64,000 bases of DNA from Isochrysis galbana. Taxonomy: Eukaryota; Haptophyta; Isochrysidales; Isochrysidaceae. The notes beneath the pieces are model-generated. The model searched no databases. It had not been told where the DNA came from and was given only the letters and a program-made list of their open reading frames with translations. The stretch spans positions 115,976-179,975 of the forward strand of contig CM030942.1 in NCBI GenBank assembly GCA_018136815.1. The letters run 5' to 3'. Both the position numbers and the translations under genes were made by a program. Positions 55,309-64,000 of the stretch are shown here, one piece after another. Position 1 is the stretch's first letter; the number at the start of each line of letters is the position of its first letter.

Positions 55309-56100
55309 CCCCCCGACTTAAGTCGAGCGTCCACGCGAGTCATGGGGTGATCAAGCCCAGACCAAACGCGAACAATCAACAAAAGTAACGGAGAGAAAGT
55401 GAAAGTGTCCCTCTTGTCTACTACCCCAAAGAGCGTGCACACTCAGTGGGTTGAACCCAAGGCGGTTCAAAGACAAGTCTCTTTCGGGGTGCACGTCCCT
55501 ACGGAGAACGTTACGGGTCACAATCACAGCAACCCACAAGAGCACAACACAACAACACACTTTCGGAACGAAACCCAAAGACTGAGAAATGAAGCAAGCA
55601 ATCCGAAGCACAATGCCCATAAATGAGAAGTTAAAGCTGTGCCGGTCTTCTTCACCACCGTCTTCTAGACCAAGCGAGCTCCGAAGCAGCACATTCACCG
55701 AGCGCCGAGTGCCAAAATATCTAGTCGACTTCGAACTTCACCTCCCGATGGACCACCACCAACAGTGAGGCGCATGGTCACACGGTGCCCCCCTAAGAAG
55801 AGAAAGCACAAAACAAAGAACCTGAATGAATAGCCCTCATGGAGGGACCCTGGGTGCCGAGGCAGGAACTGGAGAGGCAATAGTGCCAAGAAACAAGAAA
55901 CGAGAACGAGAAGGAATCGGGAATCGAAGAGATCGGGGAAGTGAAGACCCAGTCAACTAGACAATCGAGACCAAGCAACCGAGAGCTATGAGAGCTTCAA
56001 AGCGCGCATGGGCAAGAAGAAGATGGAGAGGGGGACTGAGAAGACCTATGAGTCTGAGGGTTCGGGAGCGGTCGCGGCACGCGGCACGCTCCATAGTTCA
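55309..56100 (-). mobile_element. Internal 3' remnant of a gypsy-like element
   Basis: Lies immediately inside the LTR junction at 55308 on the minus strand. No pol motif can be read here, so it is untranslated or decayed sequence. The outer limit is arbitrary. Confidence 0.35.
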
Positions 56101-57489
56101 AACTATAACAATAGTTTGTCGCTTATTTGTATCATAGTGAACACGCCCTAGTGTCGCTAGGGTGGGCTGTAGTGTGTAGTGTGTAGTGTTGCGTGTCTTC
56201 ACTCTATCACCTACACAAGTAAACGAGTAAACGTGAGTGCTATATATAGACAGATAGACAGAGTTAATTAATCTTTGATCCTTAATCCACAATCCACTCA
56301 AAAGTCGTCCCCCCCCGGGGAGGGAGGGGGGAGGGGGGAGGGGAAGGGGAAGGGGAGGGGAGGAAGAAGGGAACCCAGAAGCAGGCGGGTCTAGGTCTAA
56401 ACGCTAGACGCCCCGACGCCCCTACATTGCCCGTTTTATACGTTGGACGTTGGTACCCCGGTACCTATTGGTACCCTGGTAACACCCCCTCCATGGGCAC
56501 TACCACTATCAACCAAGATAGGGCTGTGCCACTACCACTATCAACCAAGATAGCACTTTTGCCCTACCAACTTCAAACAAGTTAGTCCCGAGTCCCCCCT
56601 GTTCACATCCTTAATCCGCGGACCACATTAATTTTATTAATTTCTAGGAAGGTTCGCGGCCGCTCCCCGAAGCCCCCGTCCCCAGCGCGAGGAGATGGCA
56701 CCTCCACCTCCCGCTGTGACCGACCTTGCCGCCCCTCTCTGCTGGCCGGCCCAATCATCTCCCTCCCCCACTTCGGAAACCCAAGTGTAACGCACTCCCA
56801 CCACCACGAATATCTTCGAAAAAACGACCAAGTGCAGGAGTACCGACGCCAAGGCTGGCGTCTGGGCCTCTGCGCTCCAGATAAAGTACAGCATGCTGCT
56901 CGCGGCGAGAGGTTCCTCTCCGCCGCTGCTGCGCCGGTTGGACTCGGGCTCCACCCACCCACACTCCCGGAGTTGAAGAAGTGGAGCGAGAGGGCATCGA
57001 AAGTAGAAAGGCGCTTGCAGGGGGAGGGGGGGAGGGGGGGGGGAAGGGGGGGGGGGGGGGGGGGGGGCAGGAGGAATCTGAAGAGAGAGAGAGGGTGGCT
57101 GGCCTGCATCTCCCTCGCTCCGAGGGAAGGGAGGGGGGGGGGGGAGCGATCGACGTCCCTCGCGACGGTGGGAGGGGGATTTATTTATTGTAATGTGCCG
57201 AGTTTCTTCTGTTACCGTGGAGGCCTCCTTGGTTGAGCCGTCTCTTCGGTAGGGGAAGGAGAACTTGGGGGGGGGGAGGGGCAGAAGCACTGGAGAGAGG
57301 TTTGACTCGCCGTGGAGTATTAGATCTTCTTCGGGGTTCCTTCTCGTGTGTGCGGGTGGGAGCAGGGGAGAGGAAAACGACGTTGAAGCCCAGCGCCAGC
57401 CTGTCTTCGAGAGAATCTGAAGAAAGTAGGACTCCAAACTCTTGACTTCCAGCGATGGCCGTGAGAGACTACGAGAAGAAGAGCCAAAT

Positions 57490-57595
57490 AGAAGAGACAG
57501 AGGGGGGGGGAGAGAGAGAGAGGGAGAGAGAGAGGGGGGGGGGGGGGAGAGAGAAAAAGAAGAGAGGGGGGGGAGAGAGGAGCCAGGGGGGGGGG

Positions 57596-57627
<32 letters not shown>

Positions 57628-57745
57628 AGAGGGGGAGAGAGAAGAGAAAGGGGGAGAGAGAGAAGAGAAAGGGGGAGAGAGAGAAGAGAGAGGGGGAGAG
57701 AGAGAAGAGAGAGGGGGAGAGAGAGAAGAGAGAGGGGGAGAGAGA
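57490..57745. repeat. GA-rich tandem repeat
   Basis: From 57625 onward, units of GGGGGAGAGAGAGAAGAGA(AA/GA) repeat about five times; the upstream part is irregular GA/G-run DNA. Confidence 0.75.
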
Positions 57746-57892
57746 GCGACCCCTCCGGCCGTTCGCCCGCCCCCCCCGCCCCTTTCCTTGACTTTTCTCG
57801 CACATCGCTCCACCCCTCCCTCCTCGTCAACGAATACTCAGGCTTCTCTTTCTCATAGGAGTATGGGTTTCCCCTCCCTCTGCTCCCCACCG

Positions 57893-57894
<2 letters not shown>

Positions 57895-57966
<72 letters not shown>
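57895..57966. repeat. (CT)n microsatellite
   Basis: 72 bp of pure CT ending just before the ATG at 57969. Confidence 0.95.
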
Positions 57967-57968
<2 letters not shown>

Positions 57969-57970
<2 letters not shown>

Positions 57971-58824
57971 CGGGCCTCCCTCCTCCTCACCCTCTTTCTC
58001 TTCTCTTGCGCCGGCGCGCGACGGCTCGAGTCGCCCTCTCCGGGCCCGCTCGATGCGCTCAAGCGGCTCCATCCCCTCCACCTCCTGCTGCGCTCCGAGA
58101 CGAGAAAGAGAGAGGAGACGAGAGAGGAGAGAGAGGAGAGAGTCGCCGAGAGGAGGAGGGCACTCTCCGAGCTTCTCGCGCTGGTGCTCGCGTGCACCGC
58201 AACGCCAAGGCTGGCCTCTGCGCTCCAGATACCCATGCTGCTCGCGGCGAGGTGCCTCTCCGCCGCTGCTACACCGCTTGGACTCGGGCTCCACACACAG
58301 GTCGACTCTTGCATGCCTCACTCCCCCTGCCTCACTCCTCGGGCCTCATTCTCCAGGCCTCACCGTACGCCTGCCTTATTGCGCCCATCTCAATCCCTAT
58401 GCTTCATTCTCCATACATCGCCCGTGCTTTCTCACTTCCTCTGCCTCATCCCTCCCGCTTCACTTCCCCAGCGTCACTCATCAAGTCTCGCTGTTGCTTG
58501 CCTCCTCCTGCCTCACTGTCCTTCGCTCCTCTTGTCTCCATCCGCATAACTTTCTACTTCCTGATGGGCTCTTCCATTATCCTGCTTCCATCTTCTCATG
58601 TCCCTCCTATTTTCTCACCCTACCTCTTTCCTCCTCACTCCCCTTCTTCCTTCCTCTGTCTTCAGGCGCTCGTTGCCTCGCTCTGCATCTCTCGCACGAG
58701 CGGGCGGTTTCGCCAGTCTAGTGACGGTGGCCAGCCCGCTCCGCAGCGAGTGCCAAGCACAAAGCGCGTCCGTCAGGATGCCCCGCGCGTGCGTCTGCCG
58801 AAAGCGACGCTCCATCTCGCCTGA
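57969..58824 (+). CDS. Possible small secreted protein, two exons
   Basis: Tentative model: ATG 57969 to 58302, then 58667 to the stop at 58824, about 163 aa. The N-terminus MRASLLLTLFLFSCAGARR is a good signal peptide. A charged helix (ETRKREETREEREERVAERR) and a hydrophobic segment (ALQIPMLLAARCLSAAATPLG) follow. The donor CACAG|GTCGAC and acceptor TCTTCAG|GCG flank a 364-bp pyrimidine-rich intron and keep phase 0. Exon 2 is basic and Ser/Pro-rich. No family is recognised. Part of exon 1 is duplicated near 56845-56960. It could be spurious. Confidence 0.3.
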
Positions 58825-59760
58825 GCCCGTCGGGCACCGGGCGTTGCTCCTGCGGTGACACTATGGCTGGTCCCAATGTGTGAGCCGGTTTGTATCCTTC
58901 TTCTGTATCCTTTGCACACTCCCCTTGTATCACTTCGTTGGCGATATTTTCGCTCATATGCCGGCTGTCTGGGCCAGGACCCCTCGGGATCTCGACAGGC
59001 TGCGCTTCATCCCCTTGCTGCTACATTTCTCGCTTCCGTGCTGAGAACTCTCTTCTCGCCCTTGTCCGGCCACCCTCTTGCTCGGCCTCCACAAGCCGTT
59101 GCTTGTACCACTTTCAGCTTCAGGCGTAAGCCATCTCAGTCGGTGCTCAAGCTATATGCCACGCTCTTTCCACATTGCGGTGCCAACTGCTCCGCTGGGG
59201 ATCCCGACCGCCTCATATTTTGCCACCCTGATCTGCTCTCCTCTTGTGCTTCAATCGCTGGCACACAGACTGCACCTCTGATCTCGTGTATCTATTCGTT
59301 CTCGGCTTTCCGAGAGCTTAACTTTGAATACTTGACGCGCTCTGTATATCGCGCTTGCAACGCGATGTGGGATGTTGGACATTTGCACGTAGCCACCGTG
59401 CTCATCATGCAAGTCATCCTTTCGTTCTGCAACACTTGGCCGGTTGACGGATGAGAGCCGCAGTCCCAGTCGCTCTGAAATTCACAGACACCAGCATGAG
59501 TGCATCGCGCGTGATAGCATTTGTCATGGCCATAATGTGCAGTACGGTCATGCGTGGTGAGCAGCATGCTAGCATGGTAAGAAAGTACCGGTCATTGCTG
59601 TGCGCGTATGCCCATGTCAATTTATGTGTATGCTTATGAGCCATGCGCTATGCGTGCGCCCTCCTCTTTGAGATTGGAGTGCGCACGTCACACGTGTCCT
59701 ACGCATACTAGCGAACATATGCATTCACATGTGTGCACTTGAATTCAAGTACCACAAGTC
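58825..59760. other. Intergenic region
   Basis: One open frame of about 200 codons (58855-59454) shows no recognisable domain. Otherwise nothing. Confidence 0.35.
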
Positions 59761-60363
59761 GAACCTACTTTTATAAGTGGGGGTCAATGGGGCGGCCTCG
59801 CGCCCCCCTCTCTCCATTGCGGACACCCCCCGGGGTTGGCCCGTACATTCAACCCTGGCCCCTGCCCTTTGGCAGGGGCAGGGCACTCATCATTCCTGCC
59901 CAGACCCTTCGTGGGCGCGGGCCGCGAGCTTCACTCCCACGCCCGCGCTGGGCCAGCCCTCGAGCTGACTCCCCCCCTGTCCCTGGTCGCCAGGCATACA
60001 GGGGACTTCTGGCGGCTCCCATGGCCAGCGAGGCGAGCGTGGGAGAGGCAGGGGGGGCCAGGGGCTGAGCCCCAGCCTCCACTGACCCCTGAGCTGCGCT
60101 TGCTGGCCCTCTGGGAGCCCCCAAAGGACCCCTGAGAGCAGGCCAAGGCGCGCCGCATGGCGACGCGCCGCAGGGACAACGACAACGATGGGTGAGAGTG
60201 GAGAGAGGGAGAGGGGGGGTTTTGCACCCCCCCCGATGGAGTGCAGTGAGAAACGGGCCCCGTTTGCGTTAGCAAACGGGTGAGGGGCGGCTGGCGACAG
60301 GAGACAGGAGGGAGACTATCGAGTCGAGCGGAGCCGGAGGTAGAGGTGGGGACGGGAAAAATC
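59761..60363 (-). mobile_element. SINE-like retroposon, copy 3, interrupted by a hAT-like element
   Basis: On the minus strand it ends TATAAAAGTAGGTTC (at 59761), as do copies 1 and 2. It carries the same ATTTGCTAACGCAAAC-type and CCTGTCGCCAGCCGCC blocks. Part of it probably continues beyond the insertion at 60364-61279. Its 5' limit and target duplication were not found. Confidence 0.65.
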
Positions 60364-61279
60364 TAGGGCCGGGTAAGAGTTTCGCGAAACTCATCGCGAA
60401 ACTTGGGTCACTTTTTTGGCCCTGAAACTTTCGCGAAACTTGGGCCCCAAAATTGCCCGTATGCGAAACTCCGCGAAACTTACCGTTACGACATTACGGT
60501 TACGGTCGCCGCTGGCCGCTGGCGAGAGGCAAGTAACGAGGAGCGGAAAAAAATCTGAAGATCCAGGGCTAACGCTAACACCTATTGCTAGACTGGCATC
60601 CTCTTTCTACCTCCCGTTCGTCATCGCCCTTACTTCCCTTTCCTTCGCCCCCTTTCCTTCCCCCCCTCGTTCCTTTTACTTTGGTTTTGGGGGTGCGGCC
60701 CAAGTGCTCAGGTGCTCTGCTGCCATGGGCCCGGCTCGGAGTGCGAGTTCGAGGGAGGCCTTTCGTTATGCGCTATAGACTATCTATAGATGTCGTTGCC
60801 CTACCTATCGAGGTATTTTGTGCGCCGTGCTCGTATACTTGTGTCGTTCTGGTTCCCTCCTCGTGTCGGAGTGTCGGGATTGTCCTGGCAGGACGTCCTG
60901 GGTGCGCACTTAGTTCTTAGTTGTGCCTTGTGCCTATCGTCTCGTCTCCCGGCTGATTTTCGGGGTGGCTACAACCAAGTGTATCACTCGCAGACGCAGG
61001 TGAAGGCGCGGGTGAAGATATCCCCGCAGGCCTTGCAAAGACCCTGGCATCCTGGCAGAGCCCGGGGGCGGGCGTACGGGGCATCATGGCGCCCCAGCAA
61101 CCAACTACGGCTACAGCTACATTTAAAATTGCATGTACGTACATACAACATACAACTCCTCGAAAAAGACGCGAAACTTGCGAAACTTATTGCGAAACTT
61201 GGGCGGATTAGTGCGAAACTTTGCAAAACTTTTGCGCGAAACTTGGGGGGGTCCGGCGCGAAACTCTTACCAGGCCCTA
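60364..61279 (+). mobile_element. hAT-like non-autonomous DNA transposon in retroposon copy 3
   Basis: 916 bp with inverted ends (left TAGGGCCGGGTAAGAGTTTCG; right, reversed, TAGGGCCTGGTAAGAGTTTCG). A perfect 8-bp target duplication GAAAAATC occurs at 60356-60363 and 61280-61287. Many GCGAAACTT motifs lie within 150 bp of each end, probably transposase-binding sites. There is no transposase ORF; the middle carries unrelated sequence. Ends and motifs are related to those of the element at 54088. Confidence 0.85.
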
Positions 61280-61287
61280 GAAAAATC

Positions 61288-62257
61288 GACTTTTCACAAT
61301 TGCACCCAATAGTCGATGTGAATGCATGGAGGGGTGTCTCATGCTATGATAAGAGCTTGTGCAACGTTTCAGAAGCCAATTGTTTCATGGTGGCGAGTAC
61401 GAGAGCGAACAATGCGGTGTTTTTTTCGCGGTGGCCAGGGAGTTTTTTTTTAGTAGATTTTGGCGCGTTGGAACCACAATGAAGGATGCTAGTGCCCACC
61501 AAAGGCCACTTTCGGGGTTGCGGGGCTGGAACCCCATCCTCTCCCGTCCCCAAAGGGCAGACGTGTCAGCACACAACACACGCCCCAGCTATCGAGCCCT
61601 TCCTTCCGACAGCTGACATGCCAACGCGCCCACTTGGATAGCCCGGTCACTCACTAGGGGCCACTATCCACTATGGAGGTGCGGAGGGCACCGGCTACAA
61701 TGGGAGATTGAAGAGCTAAGCAAGCTCCGTAAGGGCTCCGGTAGGATGGATCAGCAAAAAAAACCGGGGTTCTCCGGCGAAATTTTCAAAAAAATTACCG
61801 AATTTCGGGCCTTCGAAGACGGAGCTCGAAATACAGTCGGGCCCCCCTCCGGTATATTTTTGGTGAGGCCCTTCATGCGAGGCACAAACATCGAATGACG
61901 AGGAAATTTGTGACGCCAACTTACTGGGTCCACAAGGCCCGCTTCTATGCACACTGGACCATGAGCCATACTCGTATTATTGGACTTCAATGTGCACGAA
62001 AGTATCACAAAACTCAAGACGCACACGTGAACCACTAGTCACCGAGGGCTAGAGCGGCTAACTTGGCACCGCGACCGGGCGGGCAGCATGGACTTCTTTG
62101 TTCATCCACTTCAACTAGTGACAGAGCATGAAGGCAAATCAAGATCTACTGCCCTAGTGGCTGAGCCAATTGCCCTCTCTACCCTCGCGCACCTTGTCGA
62201 AAATCGGCCTTGGCGCAGAAACCGCGTCGACGTTATCGTACCGAGATGCGCTCGAGT
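61288..62257. other. Intergenic region
   Basis: Mixed sequence, possibly the rest of retroposon copy 3 at the left. A/C-rich DNA with an AAAAAAAACCGGGG...AAATTTTC patch occurs at 61750-61800. No gene or RNA supported. Confidence 0.35.
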
Positions 62258-63525
62258 ACCCAACTTCCCACCGCTACCGGGCGCGCTCCTCGCGTGTTTT
62301 GGTCGATGTGACTAGTGTGGATGCATCGCCAACAACTAAATCAAACAATGCCATCCTGCCACCCACGCCAATCGCCGCCGCCGCCCGCGCGCATTGCATC
62401 GTAGTCGGCCGTGTGTGGCGCCGTCAACTACGCTGACGTCACCCGGCCGAATGGGCCGGAGTGCCCAACTTTCACACGCGATCGGGCGCGCTGCCGACAC
62501 TTTCTCGGTCTCCCACTGGGATAGAATGCCCCACCAGGCATTATATCAGAATATGCCGCCCTAGCAGCCACGCCAATCGCCGCCGCCGCCCGCGCGCATC
62601 GCGCCGTAGTCGGCCGTGTGTGGCGCCGTCAACTACGCTTACGTCACCGGCCGTACGGGCCGGAGTGCCCAATTTTCACACGCGATCGGGCGCGCTGCCG
62701 GCGCTTTCTCGGCCATCCACCGAGATAGAATGCCCCACCAGGCATCATATCAGAATATGCCGCCCTAGCAGCCACGCCAATCGCCGCCGCCGCCCGCGCG
62801 CATCGCGCCGTAGTCGGCCGTGTGTGGCGCCGTCAACTACGCTTACGTCACCGGCCGTACGGGCCGGAGTGCCCAACTTTCACACGCGATCGGGCGCGCT
62901 GCCGGCGCTTTCTCGGCCATCCACCGCGATAGAATGCCCCACCAGGCATCATATCAGAATGTGCCGCCCTAGCAGCCACGCCAATCGCCGCCGCCGCCCG
63001 CGCGCATCGCGCCGTAGTCGGCCGTGTGTGGCGCCGTCAACTACGCTTACGTCACCGGCCGTACGGGCCGGAGTGCCCAATTTTCACACGTGATCGGGCG
63101 CGCTGCCGGCGCTTTCTCGGCCATCCACTGAGATAGAATGCCCCACCAGGCATCATATCAGAATGTGCCGCCCTAGCAGCCACGCCAATCGCCGCCGCTG
63201 CCCGCGCGCATCGCGCCGTAGTCGGCCGTGTGTGGCGCCGTCAACTACGCTTACGTCACCGGCCGTACAGGCCGGAGTGCCCAACTTTCACACGCGATCG
63301 GGCGCGCTACCGGCGCTTTCTCGGCCATCCACTTGGACAGAATGCCCCACCCGGCATCACATCCAAAGGCGCCGCCCTAGCAGCCACGCCAATCGCCGCC
63401 GCCGCCCGCGCGCATCGCGCAGTGGTTGACCGTGTGTGGCGCCGTCAACTACGCTAACGTCACCCAGCCGAATGGGCCGGAGTGCCCAACTTTCGAACGC
63501 CAGCGGGCGCGCTTGGTGAATGTTC
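62258..63525. repeat. 204-bp tandem repeat array, about six units
   Basis: The phrase GTGCCCAA(C/T)TTTCACACG recurs at 62461, 62665, 62869, 63073 and 63277, exactly 204 bp apart. A degenerate first unit starts at 62258 and a last partial unit at 63482. Inner units are nearly identical. 204 is 68 codons, so one plus frame stays open over 62461-63093 (residues such as VPNFHTRSGALPALSRP repeat). Whether it is translated is unknown. Confidence 0.92.
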
Positions 63526-63540
63526 TTGCTGAGGATGCTC

Positions 63541-63999
63541 TTACGCTGCCCCGGTGCCAACGAATTCGCGAACGCGATGCACTTGGCGACCATTCGGTAG
63601 ATGGCACAGGAAGTCCTGCGGAAGCAGCGCAGCGCGCCAAGACGGCTGTATTGCAATGCTCGCCACGATTCCCGAGCGCGCGGTTGGGTAGTCTGCGGGG
63701 TTGGGAGGCAGCGTTCCAATATACTGGATGGGTTTCTGCGCGTAGGAGCGCGTAGGCAAGCCGGTGTCATCCTCCTCAGGTTGGGGCTGGAAGTGGTGTG
63801 GTGTGGGGCTGGCGGCCATGCTGCGTGGGCAGGTGAAGCAGAAATCGGCCGAGTGCGGTGGCATGAAACGCCGGTGAGACCGCCGACCGGTGTACTCGGA
63901 CCATTTAGTCCGAACACCATCGACAAGGGGGGGCTGACCACCGCCGTGCTCTCGCTGGAGCGCGGCGAAGGTCGGCCTGTCAGGCGGGTCGGTCGCCAT
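63541..63999 (-). CDS. Hypothetical protein at the right edge
   Basis: 152 aa from the ATG at 63999 to a TAA at 63541. The N-terminal third (LVDGVRTKWSEYTGRRSHRR, then PHSADFCFTCPRS with a C-x2-C) looks protein-like; the rest is Pro-rich. No family is recognised. It abuts the tandem array, and overlapping open frames make it uncertain. Confidence 0.3.
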   Translation of the reverse strand: MATDPPDRPTFAALQREHGGGQPPLVDGVRTKWSEYTGRRSHRRFMPPHSADFCFTCPRSMAASPTPHHFQPQPEEDDTGLPTRSYAQKPIQYIGTLPPNPADYPTARSGIVASIAIQPSWRAALLPQDFLCHLPNGRQVHRVREFVGTGAA

Positions 64000-64000
64000 C

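Larger units (their letters stand above)
56101..57968. other. Gene-poor region with G-runs and GA-rich tandem repeats
   Basis: Contains a G-rich patch (56310-56360), a 21-bp direct repeat ACTACCACTATCAACCAAGAT (about 56501 and 56531), G-runs (57047-57066) and GA-rich DNA. One segment (about 56845-56960) is related to 58200-58300. Long open frames are low-complexity; no gene is supported. Confidence 0.4.

Noticed and set aside
56637-57890. A 417-codon minus-strand ORF
   Set aside because: Driven by GA-rich repeats and G-runs; no domain, and the frame is shared with other spurious ORFs.
59719-61330. ATGCATTCACAT near both ends of retroposon copy 3 as its target duplication
   Set aside because: The two occurrences are inverted, not direct, and do not abut the element ends.
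62258-63525. CRISPR array
   Set aside because: The 204-bp units are head-to-tail with no unique spacers, in a eukaryotic setting.

Overview
This window is nuclear DNA of a GC-rich eukaryote, most likely a unicellular alga. The genes are sparse and split by a few short GT-AG introns, and the space between them is filled with nested retrotransposons, non-autonomous elements and long (CT)n/(GA)n tracts. The assignment to microalgae (a haptophyte-like or other repeat-rich lineage) is an inference from base composition, gene content (a plant-type rhomboid with a Cys-rich tail, a CSC1/TMEM63 channel, a P450 reductase) and repeat style; no marker gene fixes the species. Two runs of exactly 100 N (30048-30147 and 43301-43400) show that the window is a scaffold of three contigs.

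Contig 1 (1-30047) carries an extended-SDR reductase running off the left edge, an alpha/beta hydrolase, a decayed non-LTR reverse transcriptase tail, a SINE-like retroposon with a solo LTR nested in it, a four-exon CSC1/TMEM63-type channel gene, a TRIM element with 168-bp LTRs, a second retroposon copy, and a secreted BPI/LBP-like (TULIP) protein. It ends in a 13.3-kb Ty3/gypsy element (16133-29388).

That element is the most interesting object here. Gag starts inside the 5' LTR. Gag and Pol lie in the same frame, separated only by one UAG. Ahead of the protease, Pol carries a domain resembling the compact phage-type cytosine DNA methyltransferases. Then follow protease, RT, RNase H, integrase and a chromodomain. 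The element has a 5-bp target duplication and near-identical LTRs.

Contig 2 (30148-43300) holds a rhomboid protease gene and, on the opposite strand, the same retroelement with the same target duplication and flank. Its 33380-43300 part is the reverse complement of about 20136-30047. The simplest reading is one locus scaffolded with contig 2 back to front, not a real palindrome. The two versions differ mainly by single-base homopolymer indels, which account for several apparent frameshifts.

Contig 3 (43401-64000) contains two hypothetical genes with tandem repeats, an NADPH-cytochrome P450 reductase with one intron, the C-terminal end of a hAT transposase, two more retroposon copies each split by a hAT-like non-autonomous element, fragments of another LTR element, a possible small secreted protein, and a 204-bp tandem array near the right edge.

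The host genes are unrelated housekeeping or membrane functions and form no pathway or operon. The coherent story is one of layered transposable-element insertions.
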